DNA from: JBFXCS01 sp050181915
GTDB taxonomy: Bacteria; Actinomycetota; Thermoleophilia; Miltoncostaeales; Miltoncostaeaceae
Length of the DNA: 64,000 nt
Direction: 5' to 3'
Assembly: GCA_050181915.1 (NCBI GenBank)
Contig: JBFXCS010000002.1
Coordinates: 372,001-436,000, forward strand
Part shown: piece by piece, positions 53,989-60,872 of the stretch
Layout: each line of letters starts with the position of its first letter
Position numbering within the stretch: position 1 is the stretch's first letter
Position numbers and translations under genes: made by a program
The notes under the pieces: model-generated
The model's input: the letters and a program-made list of their open reading frames with translations, nothing else
Database searches by the model: none
What the model was told of the DNA's origin: nothing

Positions 53989-55251
53989 CTAGCCGACCTC
54001 GGCGCGGGCGACCGCATCGAGATGGGCGGCGAGGTGCCCCGTGATCTCGTCGGCGTCCGCGCCGGCGCCGTCGATCAGGGTCGACTTGCGGCGCAGCTGG
54101 AACGGCATGCCCATGAAGTACACGCCGGGCGCCCGGGTGACCCCGCCGTCGTGCACGAGCCTGCCGCGGCGGTTGGTGAGCGGCAGGTCGGCCCAGGACA
54201 GGTCCGGCCGGTAGCCGGTCGCCCAGACGACCGACGAGATCTCCCCGCCGGCCAGGTCGATCTCGAGCCTCGGCTCGGCCGGCACGACGGTCGGCTCGGG
54301 GCGCTCCGGGGGCTCCGACACCAGGTCGGTCTCGGCGGCCCAGGCGTCGAGGGTGTCGAGCAGGCGGTTGAGCTTGAGGTCGGCGAGCCGGACCACGTTC
54401 TTCAGCGAGCCCGAGAACAGCATCCGGCTGCCGCGGATCGCCTGGATGCGGCCGACCAGCCGGGCGCCGCGCGCGGTGAGGGTGTTGAGGTCGATGGTCT
54501 GGCCGCCGCCGAAGCCGGTGAGCTGCATCGACGGGATGCTGCGGGCGCGGACGAGGTCGTCCATCTGCTCCCAGCGCTCGTCGTGGACGCCGCTCGCGTC
54601 CATCCACCAGATGATGTCGGCGCCCCGGTAGGTGCGCGGCACGCGGACGTGCTCGCCCACGGCGATCGTCACCTCGCGGCCGGCGCGCAGCAGCTCGTCG
54701 GCGATCTGGACGCCGCTCGCGGCGGCGCCCACCACCAGCACCCCGCCGTCGGGCAGCTGGTCGGGGTTGCGATAGTCGAGCGCGGTGATCGACGCGACGC
54801 CGGCGGGCAGGTCGTCGCGCACCGGCGGGGTCGACCCGACGTTGCAGGCGCCCGAGGCCAGCACCACGGCGTCGGCGGTCCAGTGGCCCCGGTCGGTCTC
54901 GATCCGGTAGCCGCCGGTCGGCGCCGGCCGCACGGAGGTCACGGTGGTGTGGGTGTGGACCGGGGCCTCGGTGCCCGCGGCGTAGTCCTCGATGAAGCGG
55001 ACGACGTCCGACGCCGTCATGTACCCGTCGGGGTCGTCGCCCCGGTACTCGTGCCCGGGCAGGCGGCTGTACCAGTTGGGCGTCAGCAGGCGCAGCGAGT
55101 CCCAGCGCTCGGTGCGCCAGGAGTTCGCCACCTCGCCGCGCTCGAGCACCACGTGGTCGATCGAGCGGTCGGTGAGGCGGCGGCTCACCGCGAGCCCGCA
55201 GTGGCCGCCGCCGACGACCACCGCGGGGATGCGCGCGGACGCTCCCGTCAC
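53989..55251 (-). CDS. Flavin-containing monooxygenase-like NAD(P)/FAD oxidoreductase
   Basis: A 420-aa protein with two dinucleotide motifs: FAD site PAVVVGGGHCGLAVSRRL and NAD(P) site GGVLVVGAAASGVQIADELL, plus the ATG-type VVWATGYRPDLSW near the end. It resembles YUCCA/CzcO-like flavin monooxygenases. The Baeyer-Villiger fingerprint FxGxxxHxxxWP was not seen. The GTG start overlaps the OsmC stop (GTGA), so the two are coupled. The substrate is unknown; oxidation of small amines, thiols or sulfides is possible. Confidence 0.87.
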   Translation of the reverse strand: MTGASARIPAVVVGGGHCGLAVSRRLTDRSIDHVVLERGEVANSWRTERWDSLRLLTPNWYSRLPGHEYRGDDPDGYMTASDVVRFIEDYAAGTEAPVHTHTTVTSVRPAPTGGYRIETDRGHWTADAVVLASGACNVGSTPPVRDDLPAGVASITALDYRNPDQLPDGGVLVVGAAASGVQIADELLRAGREVTIAVGEHVRVPRTYRGADIIWWMDASGVHDERWEQMDDLVRARSIPSMQLTGFGGGQTIDLNTLTARGARLVGRIQAIRGSRMLFSGSLKNVVRLADLKLNRLLDTLDAWAAETDLVSEPPERPEPTVVPAEPRLEIDLAGGEISSVVWATGYRPDLSWADLPLTNRRGRLVHDGGVTRAPGVYFMGMPFQLRRKSTLIDGAGADADEITGHLAAHLDAVARAEVG

Positions 55252-55817
55252 GACGCGGCGTTGACCTCGACGCTCACGTTGGTCGGGTTCGCGAGGATGT
55301 CGAACACGGCGGAGCGCTTCTGCGACTGGGCGACCAGCGCCTCGATGTCGGCCGGCGACGCGTCGGCGTCGATCTGGTACGAGACCTTCACGCCGTCGAA
55401 GCCGTTGCGGACGTCCGGGTCGGCGCCGAGGATGCCGTGCAGGTCCATGCCGGCCTCGAGGGTCGCCTTCACCGAGTTCAGCTTGATCTGGCGCTGCTGG
55501 GCGACGGCGGCGATGCCGGCGGTGAGGCAGCTGCCCAGCGCGGTGAGCACGAACTCGACCGGGGTGGCGCCGTTGTCCTCGGCGGCGAAGGCGAGCGGGT
55601 GGTCGGCCTCGTGGGTGAAGGACGACTTGTGCTCCTGCTCGCCGCCGAAGCCGTAGAACGACTCGATCGTCGACGTGCTGTGGGTGCCGCGCACCCACTC
55701 GGTGGTGGCGCGCCACTGGAACTGCCCGATCTCGGGCGTGTCGGCGAGCGCCGCGCGGGCGCCCAGGAGGGCCTCGACGTTGACTCCGTTGTCCACCGGG
55801 GTGTCGACCTCGGACAT
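55248..55817 (-). CDS. OsmC/Ohr-like protein lacking one redox cysteine
   Basis: A 189-aa OsmC-fold protein (FVLTALGSCLTAGIAAVAQQ is the central helix with one conserved cysteine). The second redox cysteine expected near the end (pattern RCPV) is replaced: the region reads KRSAVFDILANP. Classical thiol-peroxidase activity is therefore doubtful, and a binding or hydrolase-like role is possible, as in other OsmC relatives. AGGAG lies 4 nt before the ATG. It is translationally coupled to a flavin monooxygenase. Confidence 0.85.
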   Translation of the reverse strand: MSEVDTPVDNGVNVEALLGARAALADTPEIGQFQWRATTEWVRGTHSTSTIESFYGFGGEQEHKSSFTHEADHPLAFAAEDNGATPVEFVLTALGSCLTAGIAAVAQQRQIKLNSVKATLEAGMDLHGILGADPDVRNGFDGVKVSYQIDADASPADIEALVAQSQKRSAVFDILANPTNVSVEVNAAS

Positions 55818-55900
55818 TTTCGCTCCTGATCTTGAGTGGGGGTGGGCTCGCGAGATACGGCCTGCCCGCCTCGCGCCTGCGCCCACGATGCGAACGCGCT

Positions 55901-55914
55901 TAATCCGCAGATTA
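55901..55914 (-). promoter_or_regulatory. Inverted repeat upstream of the OsmC/monooxygenase operon
   Basis: TAATC-cgca-GATTA, flanked by CGCG on both sides, lies about 85 bp before the OsmC start in an AT-richer patch. Possible operator or promoter element. No regulator gene is adjacent, and no full -35/-10 pair was assigned. Confidence 0.35.
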
Positions 55915-55985
55915 TCGCGGAAATAGGATCTCGGAGTGTAGACGGACGCGGCCCTCCGCGTCACATCCCGCTCGGCGACCGCCGC

Positions 55986-57734
55986 CTACCGGCGCGGCGC
56001 GGCGACCCTCACGTACTTCGTGGTCGCGGCCCGTGTCGTGGCCGTCGTGGCCAGCCGGGCGCGCACCCGGACGACGCCGGAGACGCGGGAGGGCACGGCG
56101 CAGCGCTTCGCGAACGTCCCCTTCCTCCCCGTCTTCGCGGTGCACAACCGCGTCGCCCTGCGCCCGTTGCGCCGCTCGACGATCACCGTCCGCCCCCGCA
56201 GGGCCGGCCTGGTGGTGCCGCTCACCCGGATGAACCGGCGCGCCCCCACCCGGACCGGCTTCGCCGACAGCTTCAGGGTCACCTTCCGCCGCGAGGCGGC
56301 CGCGGCCGGGCACCCCTGGCGGGACGCCGGCCCCGGGACGGCGGGGCAGCGGTCCTGGGCGTCGGGCACGCCGTCCGAGTCCGCGTCGGACGCGGGTCCC
56401 GCTCCGGGACCGGGCCCCGGAGCGGGACCCGGGTCGCCGCCCGGGGGGTTCCCCGCGCTCACGTTCACGATCTCCTTGATGGCCCCCGATGCGATGTCGG
56501 CGTAGACGATGCTCCCGCCCGGCCCCTCCTGGATGTCCGTCGCCTGGCCGAAGCCGCCGCTGGTGCCGAAGGGGGTGACCGTGCCGTCGGGAGTCCGCGT
56601 GAAGAACTCGTCCTTGACGAAGTTCGCGAAGAAGAGCCGCCCCGCGTAGGCCGACGGATAGGCGCCGCCGCGGTAGACGGGGCCCGCCACGACCGCCTCG
56701 CCGCCGCCGGTGTGCGGCCACGCGTAGGCCGGCGCCGCTGCGCCGATGCCGGTGCCGCCCTCGGCCGGGGGGTAGAGGCCGGCGCAGGTGCCGCTGCTGA
56801 TGGGGTTCGACGAGTAGGCGGGCTGCTTGAGGGGCCCCTCGTAGCACGGCCAGCCGAAGTTCAGCTCCCGGTCGGGGTCGGTCCAGGTGGCCGGGATGCG
56901 GTCGATCTCCTCGAATGCGCCGTTGCCCACATCGCCCACCCAGATGTCGCCCGTCGGCCCGTCCACGCTGAAGCGGTAGGGGTTGCGGAAGCCGCGGGCG
57001 AGCACCCGCGAGCGGTTCGACGCCGGGGCGGCGGCGTCGAAGTAGGGGTTGCGCGGATCGCCGTCGCCCGTCTCCGGGTCGAGCCGCAGCACCTTGCCCA
57101 CCGGCGAGTCGAGGTCGAACACGTCGAAGCCGCAGGTGTTCACGAGCCCCGGGTCGTAGCAGCTGCCGTCACCGAGCCCCACCAGCAGGCTGCCCTGCCC
57201 GTCGAAGGCGAGCTGGCCGACGGCGTGCCACGGACCCGTCTGGGGGAGATCGTCGAGCACCGTCTCCCGGCTGGCGGGGTCGGCGGCGTTCGGATCGGAG
57301 GCGGAGGCCCTGACGCGGATCACCGTGTTCTCGGTCGGGTCCGAGCCGTTGGGCTGCGAGGGGTCCGGCTCCTTGACGAAGCCGAGGTACACCCATCCGT
57401 TGGTCGCGAAGCCGGGGTCCAGCGCGATGCCCAGCAGGCCGCGCTCGCCGAAGTCGTTGACGTCCGGTCGCAGGTCGATGAACGTGGACGACTGCCGGCC
57501 GTCCCAGACCTTGACCAGGCCGGCTCGCTCGGCGATGAAGATGCGGCCGTCGGGTGCATACGCGAAGGCGGTGGGCCCGGTCAGGTCGCCCACGAGGGTG
57601 CGGACCTCGAAGCCCGCGGGCGGATCGGCGGAGGCCGTCGACGCCGTCGCGAGCAGGGCGAGGAGCGCCAAGATCGACGTCCACAGCCCGGTCCTCCCGC
57701 GCCGGCCCGCCATCCTCCGCTCCCGTCCGCGCAC
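55986..57734 (-). CDS. Exported PQQ-dependent sugar dehydrogenase-like protein
   Basis: A 582-aa secreted protein. Signal peptide (TSILALLALLATASTASA), then a six-bladed beta-propeller of soluble glucose/sorbosone dehydrogenase type (FAYAPDGRIFIAERAGLVKV, ERGLLGIALDPGFATNGWVY, GFRNPYRFSVD, FGWPCYEG) up to about residue 425. A Gly/Pro linker with a thrombospondin-type calcium repeat (DADSDGVPDAQDRCP) follows, then a basic C-terminal beta domain. GTG at 57734 has GGGAGG 6 nt upstream; ATG at 57713 is the alternative. It probably oxidises sugars outside the cell. Confidence 0.88.
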   Translation of the reverse strand: MRGRERRMAGRRGRTGLWTSILALLALLATASTASADPPAGFEVRTLVGDLTGPTAFAYAPDGRIFIAERAGLVKVWDGRQSSTFIDLRPDVNDFGERGLLGIALDPGFATNGWVYLGFVKEPDPSQPNGSDPTENTVIRVRASASDPNAADPASRETVLDDLPQTGPWHAVGQLAFDGQGSLLVGLGDGSCYDPGLVNTCGFDVFDLDSPVGKVLRLDPETGDGDPRNPYFDAAAPASNRSRVLARGFRNPYRFSVDGPTGDIWVGDVGNGAFEEIDRIPATWTDPDRELNFGWPCYEGPLKQPAYSSNPISSGTCAGLYPPAEGGTGIGAAAPAYAWPHTGGGEAVVAGPVYRGGAYPSAYAGRLFFANFVKDEFFTRTPDGTVTPFGTSGGFGQATDIQEGPGGSIVYADIASGAIKEIVNVSAGNPPGGDPGPAPGPGPGAGPASDADSDGVPDAQDRCPAVPGPASRQGCPAAAASRRKVTLKLSAKPVRVGARRFIRVSGTTRPALRGRTVIVERRNGRRATRLCTAKTGRKGTFAKRCAVPSRVSGVVRVRARLATTATTRAATTKYVRVAAPRR

Positions 57735-57799
57735 CTGCGACCTCCCGTCCCGCGCCGCCGTTCCGGATCGGCGGCGATCGGTGAGGACGCTACCAGAGC

Positions 57800-57819
57800 A
57801 TGTTCGGTGCGCCGAACAT
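57800..57819 (-). promoter_or_regulatory. Palindrome upstream of the sugar dehydrogenase
   Basis: ATGTTCGG-tgcg-CCGAACAT, an 8-bp perfect inverted repeat 66 bp before the GTG start. The form resembles sites for dimeric TetR or related repressors. It also lies 36 bp from the divergent ArsR -35, so it could act on either gene. Confidence 0.45.
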
Positions 57820-57854
57820 AATCGGTTCGTGACGGCGAACACGGGCCGGAGCCG

Positions 57855-57892
57855 TTGACAAGGCCCCTCGTCGCGCATAACCATATGGTTAT
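57855..57892 (+). promoter_or_regulatory. ArsR promoter and 16-bp operator, apparently leaderless
   Basis: TTGACA at 57855-57860 is followed after 17 bp by TAACCA at 57878-57883. The perfect 16-bp palindrome ATAACCAT/ATGGTTAT (57877-57892) covers this -10 and the start codon. Transcription would begin near 57890, next to the ATG at 57891, and no ribosome site exists, so the message is probably leaderless. ArsR-family proteins usually autoregulate through such sites. Confidence 0.7.
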
Positions 57893-58238
57893 GAATACGC
57901 TGGCCGACGACGAACTGGATCGGGCATTCGGCGCCCTGGCCGACCCCACCCGCAGGGCGATTCTCTCCCGGCTGCGAAGCGGCGAGGCGGGTGTCCTGGA
58001 GATCGCCGAGCCGTTCCCCGTGAGCCAGCCGGCGATCTCCAAGCACCTGAAGGTGCTGGAGGCGGCCGGCCTCGTTTCACGGCGTCGACGGGCGACGCAC
58101 AACCTGTGCCGCCTGGAGGCCACCCGGCTCGGGGAGGTCGCGGAATGGCTCGGTACGTACCGCGAGTTCTGGGAGGGCAGCTTCGCCCGTCTCGACGGAT
58201 ACGTGCAGGAGCTCACGCAGGCACGGCAGGAGGAGTAG
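57891..58238 (+). CDS. ArsR family transcriptional regulator
   Basis: A 115-aa winged-helix regulator (DRAFGALADPTRRAILSRLR, PVSQPAISKHLKVLEAAGLV). There are no metal-binding cysteines; the group next to AHSA1-like genes (SdpR/YcjW-like ArsR) usually senses no metal. ATG at 57891 is preferred; an in-frame ATG lies 6 nt upstream inside the palindrome. It is the first gene of a three-gene unit with AHSA1 and DHFR-like genes, a frequent actinobacterial arrangement. Confidence 0.92.
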   Translation: MNTLADDELDRAFGALADPTRRAILSRLRSGEAGVLEIAEPFPVSQPAISKHLKVLEAAGLVSRRRRATHNLCRLEATRLGEVAEWLGTYREFWEGSFARLDGYVQELTQARQEE

Positions 58239-58241
58239 CCG

Positions 58242-58748
58242 ATGAGCGCGACGGAACGAGCAGCGCCGGCGCGATCCGCGGCGGCCGACCGCGAGATCGT
58301 GATCACCCAGGTCATCGGCGCCCCGCGGGAGCTGGTGTTCGAGGCCTTCACCGAGGTCCGGCACCTGTCGCGATGGTGGGGCCCGGAGGGGTTCACCACC
58401 AGCACGCGGGCGTTCGAGTTCCGCGTCGGCGGGGAGTGGGAGTTCGTGATGCACGGACCGGACGGGACGGACTACCGGGAGTGGATCTCCTGGACCGAGA
58501 TCACCCCGCCGGAGCGGATCGCGCTGCTCCACGGCGAGTCCCGCGGCGACCCGAGGGCCTTCGAGACGGTCCTGACCTTCACGCCCGACGGTGCGGCGAC
58601 CCTGATCGAGATGCGCACGGTGTTCCCCACCAGGGAACAGCGCGACGAGGCCACCGAGAAGTACCGCGCGGTCGAGGGGGGCCGGCAGACCCTGAGCAGC
58701 CTGGCCGCCTACGTCACCGAGATCGTTCGACAGGGGGCGGAGGGCTGA
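58242..58748 (+). CDS. AHSA1/SRPBCC domain protein
   Basis: A 168-aa START-like (SRPBCC) protein: ITQVIGAPRELVFEAFTEVR, HLSRWWGPEGFTTSTRAFEF, GGEWEFVMHGPDGTDY and a C-terminal helix (EGGRQTLSSLAAYV). This group binds hydrophobic ligands in a deep pocket. It is named after the eukaryotic Hsp90 activator domain but acts in unknown ways in bacteria. It starts 3 bp after the ArsR stop and overlaps the next gene (TGATG), so all three are co-expressed and controlled by ArsR. Confidence 0.9.
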   Translation: MSATERAAPARSAAADREIVITQVIGAPRELVFEAFTEVRHLSRWWGPEGFTTSTRAFEFRVGGEWEFVMHGPDGTDYREWISWTEITPPERIALLHGESRGDPRAFETVLTFTPDGAATLIEMRTVFPTREQRDEATEKYRAVEGGRQTLSSLAAYVTEIVRQGAEG

Positions 58749-59413
58749 TGCCCGGGAAGGTGTTCTTCAGCGTGTCGATGTCGCTCGACGGGTTCATGGC
58801 GCCGGAGGCCGTGCCCGTCGAGGACATCCTCTCGCCCGAAGGTCGGGACGATCCAAGGGTCCGGCGCTGGATGGCGAAGTGGTCGGAGCTGCAGGCGTGG
58901 GCGTTCCCGCAGCGCTTCTTCCGGGAGAACCTCAAGCTCGGCGAGGGCGGCGAGGAAGGGCTCGACAACGACATCGCTCGGGCGACGCACGAGCGCACCG
59001 GCGCGAGCGTCATGGGCAGGCGCATGTTCGACGCCGGCGAGCCGACATGGCCGGAGGAGGCGCCCTTCCACACCCCGGTGTTCGTCCTCACCCACACCGG
59101 GCGCGAGCCGTGGGAGCGGCCGGGCGGGACCACCTTCCACTTCGTCGACGACGGCATCGGAGCCGCGCTCGACCGGGCCCGCGAGGCCGCCGGCGACCGC
59201 GACGTCCGCATCGCGGGCGGCGCCGAGACGATCCTGGAGTACGTGAACGCCGGCCTGATCGACGAGTTCTCGATCGCGCTGTCGCCCGTGCTGTTCGGCT
59301 CCGGAATCCGCCTGTTCGAGGGCGTGGACGCGGACCGCGTGGCCCTGGAGCCGGTCCGCGCGGAGCCGACTCGGCGGGTGACCCACCTGACCTACGCGGT
59401 CCGGGAGCGGTAG
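58748..59413 (+). CDS. Dihydrofolate reductase/RibD-like family protein
   Basis: A 221-aa protein with a RibD C-terminal/DHFR-like fold: KVFFSVSMSLDGFMAPEAVP at the start, VMGRRMFDAGEPTWPEEAPF, VFVLTH, DVRIAGGAETILEYVNAGLI and LSPVLFGSGIRLF. It probably uses NADPH, but true DHFR activity is unlikely since such paralogues are common and varied. Translation is coupled to the AHSA1 gene. The C-terminus ends about 70 bp before tRNA-Ser. Confidence 0.9.
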   Translation: MPGKVFFSVSMSLDGFMAPEAVPVEDILSPEGRDDPRVRRWMAKWSELQAWAFPQRFFRENLKLGEGGEEGLDNDIARATHERTGASVMGRRMFDAGEPTWPEEAPFHTPVFVLTHTGREPWERPGGTTFHFVDDGIGAALDRAREAAGDRDVRIAGGAETILEYVNAGLIDEFSIALSPVLFGSGIRLFEGVDADRVALEPVRAEPTRRVTHLTYAVRER

Positions 59414-59484
59414 CCGTCAGGGAGTCGCCGGGGCCCATGCCGGCCGCGGAGGCGGTCCCCCCGCCACGTCCATCGCTGAAGAAA

Positions 59485-59574
59485 CGGAGAGGGAGGGATT
59501 CGAACCCTCGGCTCGGGTTGACCCCGAGCAACCGCTTAGCAGGCGGCCCCTTTCGGCCACTCAGGCACCTCTCC
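59485..59574 (-). tRNA. tRNA-Ser (anticodon GCT)
   Basis: Read on the minus strand: acceptor GGAGAGG pairs with CCTCTCC, the D-arm is TGCCTGAGTGGCCGAAAGG, the anticodon loop is CTGCTAA giving GCT (reads AGC/AGU), there is a long variable arm (CTCGGGGTCAACCCGAG) and the T-arm is GAGGGTTCGAATCCCTC. The 90-nt length with a long variable arm is diagnostic for serine. CCA is not encoded. It converges with the DHFR-like gene. Confidence 0.97.
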
Positions 59575-59765
59575 CCGAGCCCGGGCATCTTAGAGCACCC
59601 AACAGGATGAGGCGCGCGGCCGTCGGCTCGCTGCAAACCGTCGCATTCCCACGTCCTCCGTCGGGGCGATACCGCCATGGGTATCGCACCCTCCCTGCGT
59701 CCTCGGACTGCTCGGTTTCGCGGCCGAACGACCACGCGTCATCCTGTTACGCGCTCTTAAGCCGC

Positions 59766-60872
59766 TCAGCGCCCCAGCAGCTCGCGCACCTGGCGGGCGA
59801 CCTCCAGATCCTCGCGGGCCGCGATCACCGCGACCGCGACCGCGGCGCCGGGCGGCGAGATCAGCCGGTCGGGCTCGGGCGACTCCGCCTCGAGCGGGGC
59901 GGGGACGCCGAGGAGGGCGAGCCGGTCGCAGGCGAGCCGGCGCACCTGGTCGGCGTTCTCGCCGACCCCGCCGGTGAAGGCGAGCACGTCGATGCCGCCG
60001 AGCGCCGTCGCCATGCGCGCGATCTCGCCCGCGAGGCGGTGGACGTAGACGTCGAGGGCGAGGGCGCACCGCGCGTCGCCCTCGCCCGCCCCGGCGAGCA
60101 CGTCGCGCATGTCGGCCGAGCGGCCGGACAGGCCCAGCAGGCCGGCATCCGCGCTGAGCGCCCGCTCGGCCTCGGCGGCGTCGATGCCGCCGCTGCGCTG
60201 CACCCACAGCACGAGGCCCGGATCGACCGAGCCGGAGCGGGTGGCCATCACGAGGCCCTCCATCGGGGTGAGCCCCATGGTGGTGTCGACCGACCGGCCG
60301 CCGACGATCGCCGCGAGCGACGCCCCGGCGCCCAGGTGGGCGCTCACCACCCGCAGGCGCGGGTCGCCGGACCGACCGACCAGCTCGGCCACCCGGCGGG
60401 CGACGTACGCGTGCGACAGGCCGTGGAAGCCGTAGCGGCGAAGGCCCCAGCGCTCGTGCCAGGCCGCGGGCAGGGCGTAGGTCCGGGCCGCGGGCGGGAT
60501 GGTGGCGTGGAAGGCGGTGTCGAAGCACAGCACGGCGGGCAGGTCGGGCCGCAGCGCGGCCACCGCCCGGGCCGCGGCGAGGGCGCGCGGGTTGTGCAGC
60601 GGCGCCAGCTCGGTGGCCTCGTCGAGCGCGTCCTCGGTGTCAGGGCCGAGCCGGGCCGCGGCGGTGAGGCGGGGCCCTCCGTGGACGACCCGGTGCCCCA
60701 CCGCGTCCACCGCCGGCGCCGCGGCGAGGAAGCCCTCCACCGCCTCGGCCAGGCCGCGCTCCCCCCGCCCGGTCGGCACCTCCCGCTCGTCGCTCGCCAG
60801 CACCTCGTCGCCGGGGCCGAGCGCCCGCAGCTTCAGGCTCGACGACCCCGTGTTGACGACGAGCACCCTCAC
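59766..60872 (-). CDS. ackA: Acetate kinase
   Basis: A 368-aa ASKHA-fold kinase. Signatures are VLVVNTGSSSLKLRAL, GHRVVHGG, CFDTAFHATIP, YGFHGLSHAYVARRVAEL, SAHLGAGASLAAI and DVLAFTGGVGENA. It converts acetyl phosphate and ADP to acetate and ATP. The GTG start overlaps the phosphoketolase stop (GTGA), so the pair works as the phosphoketolase-acetate kinase branch. Slightly shorter than the usual 395-400 aa, but the key motifs are intact. It ends upstream of tRNA-Ser on the same strand. Confidence 0.94.
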   Translation of the reverse strand: MRVLVVNTGSSSLKLRALGPGDEVLASDEREVPTGRGERGLAEAVEGFLAAAPAVDAVGHRVVHGGPRLTAAARLGPDTEDALDEATELAPLHNPRALAAARAVAALRPDLPAVLCFDTAFHATIPPAARTYALPAAWHERWGLRRYGFHGLSHAYVARRVAELVGRSGDPRLRVVSAHLGAGASLAAIVGGRSVDTTMGLTPMEGLVMATRSGSVDPGLVLWVQRSGGIDAAEAERALSADAGLLGLSGRSADMRDVLAGAGEGDARCALALDVYVHRLAGEIARMATALGGIDVLAFTGGVGENADQVRRLACDRLALLGVPAPLEAESPEPDRLISPPGAAVAVAVIAAREDLEVARQVRELLGR

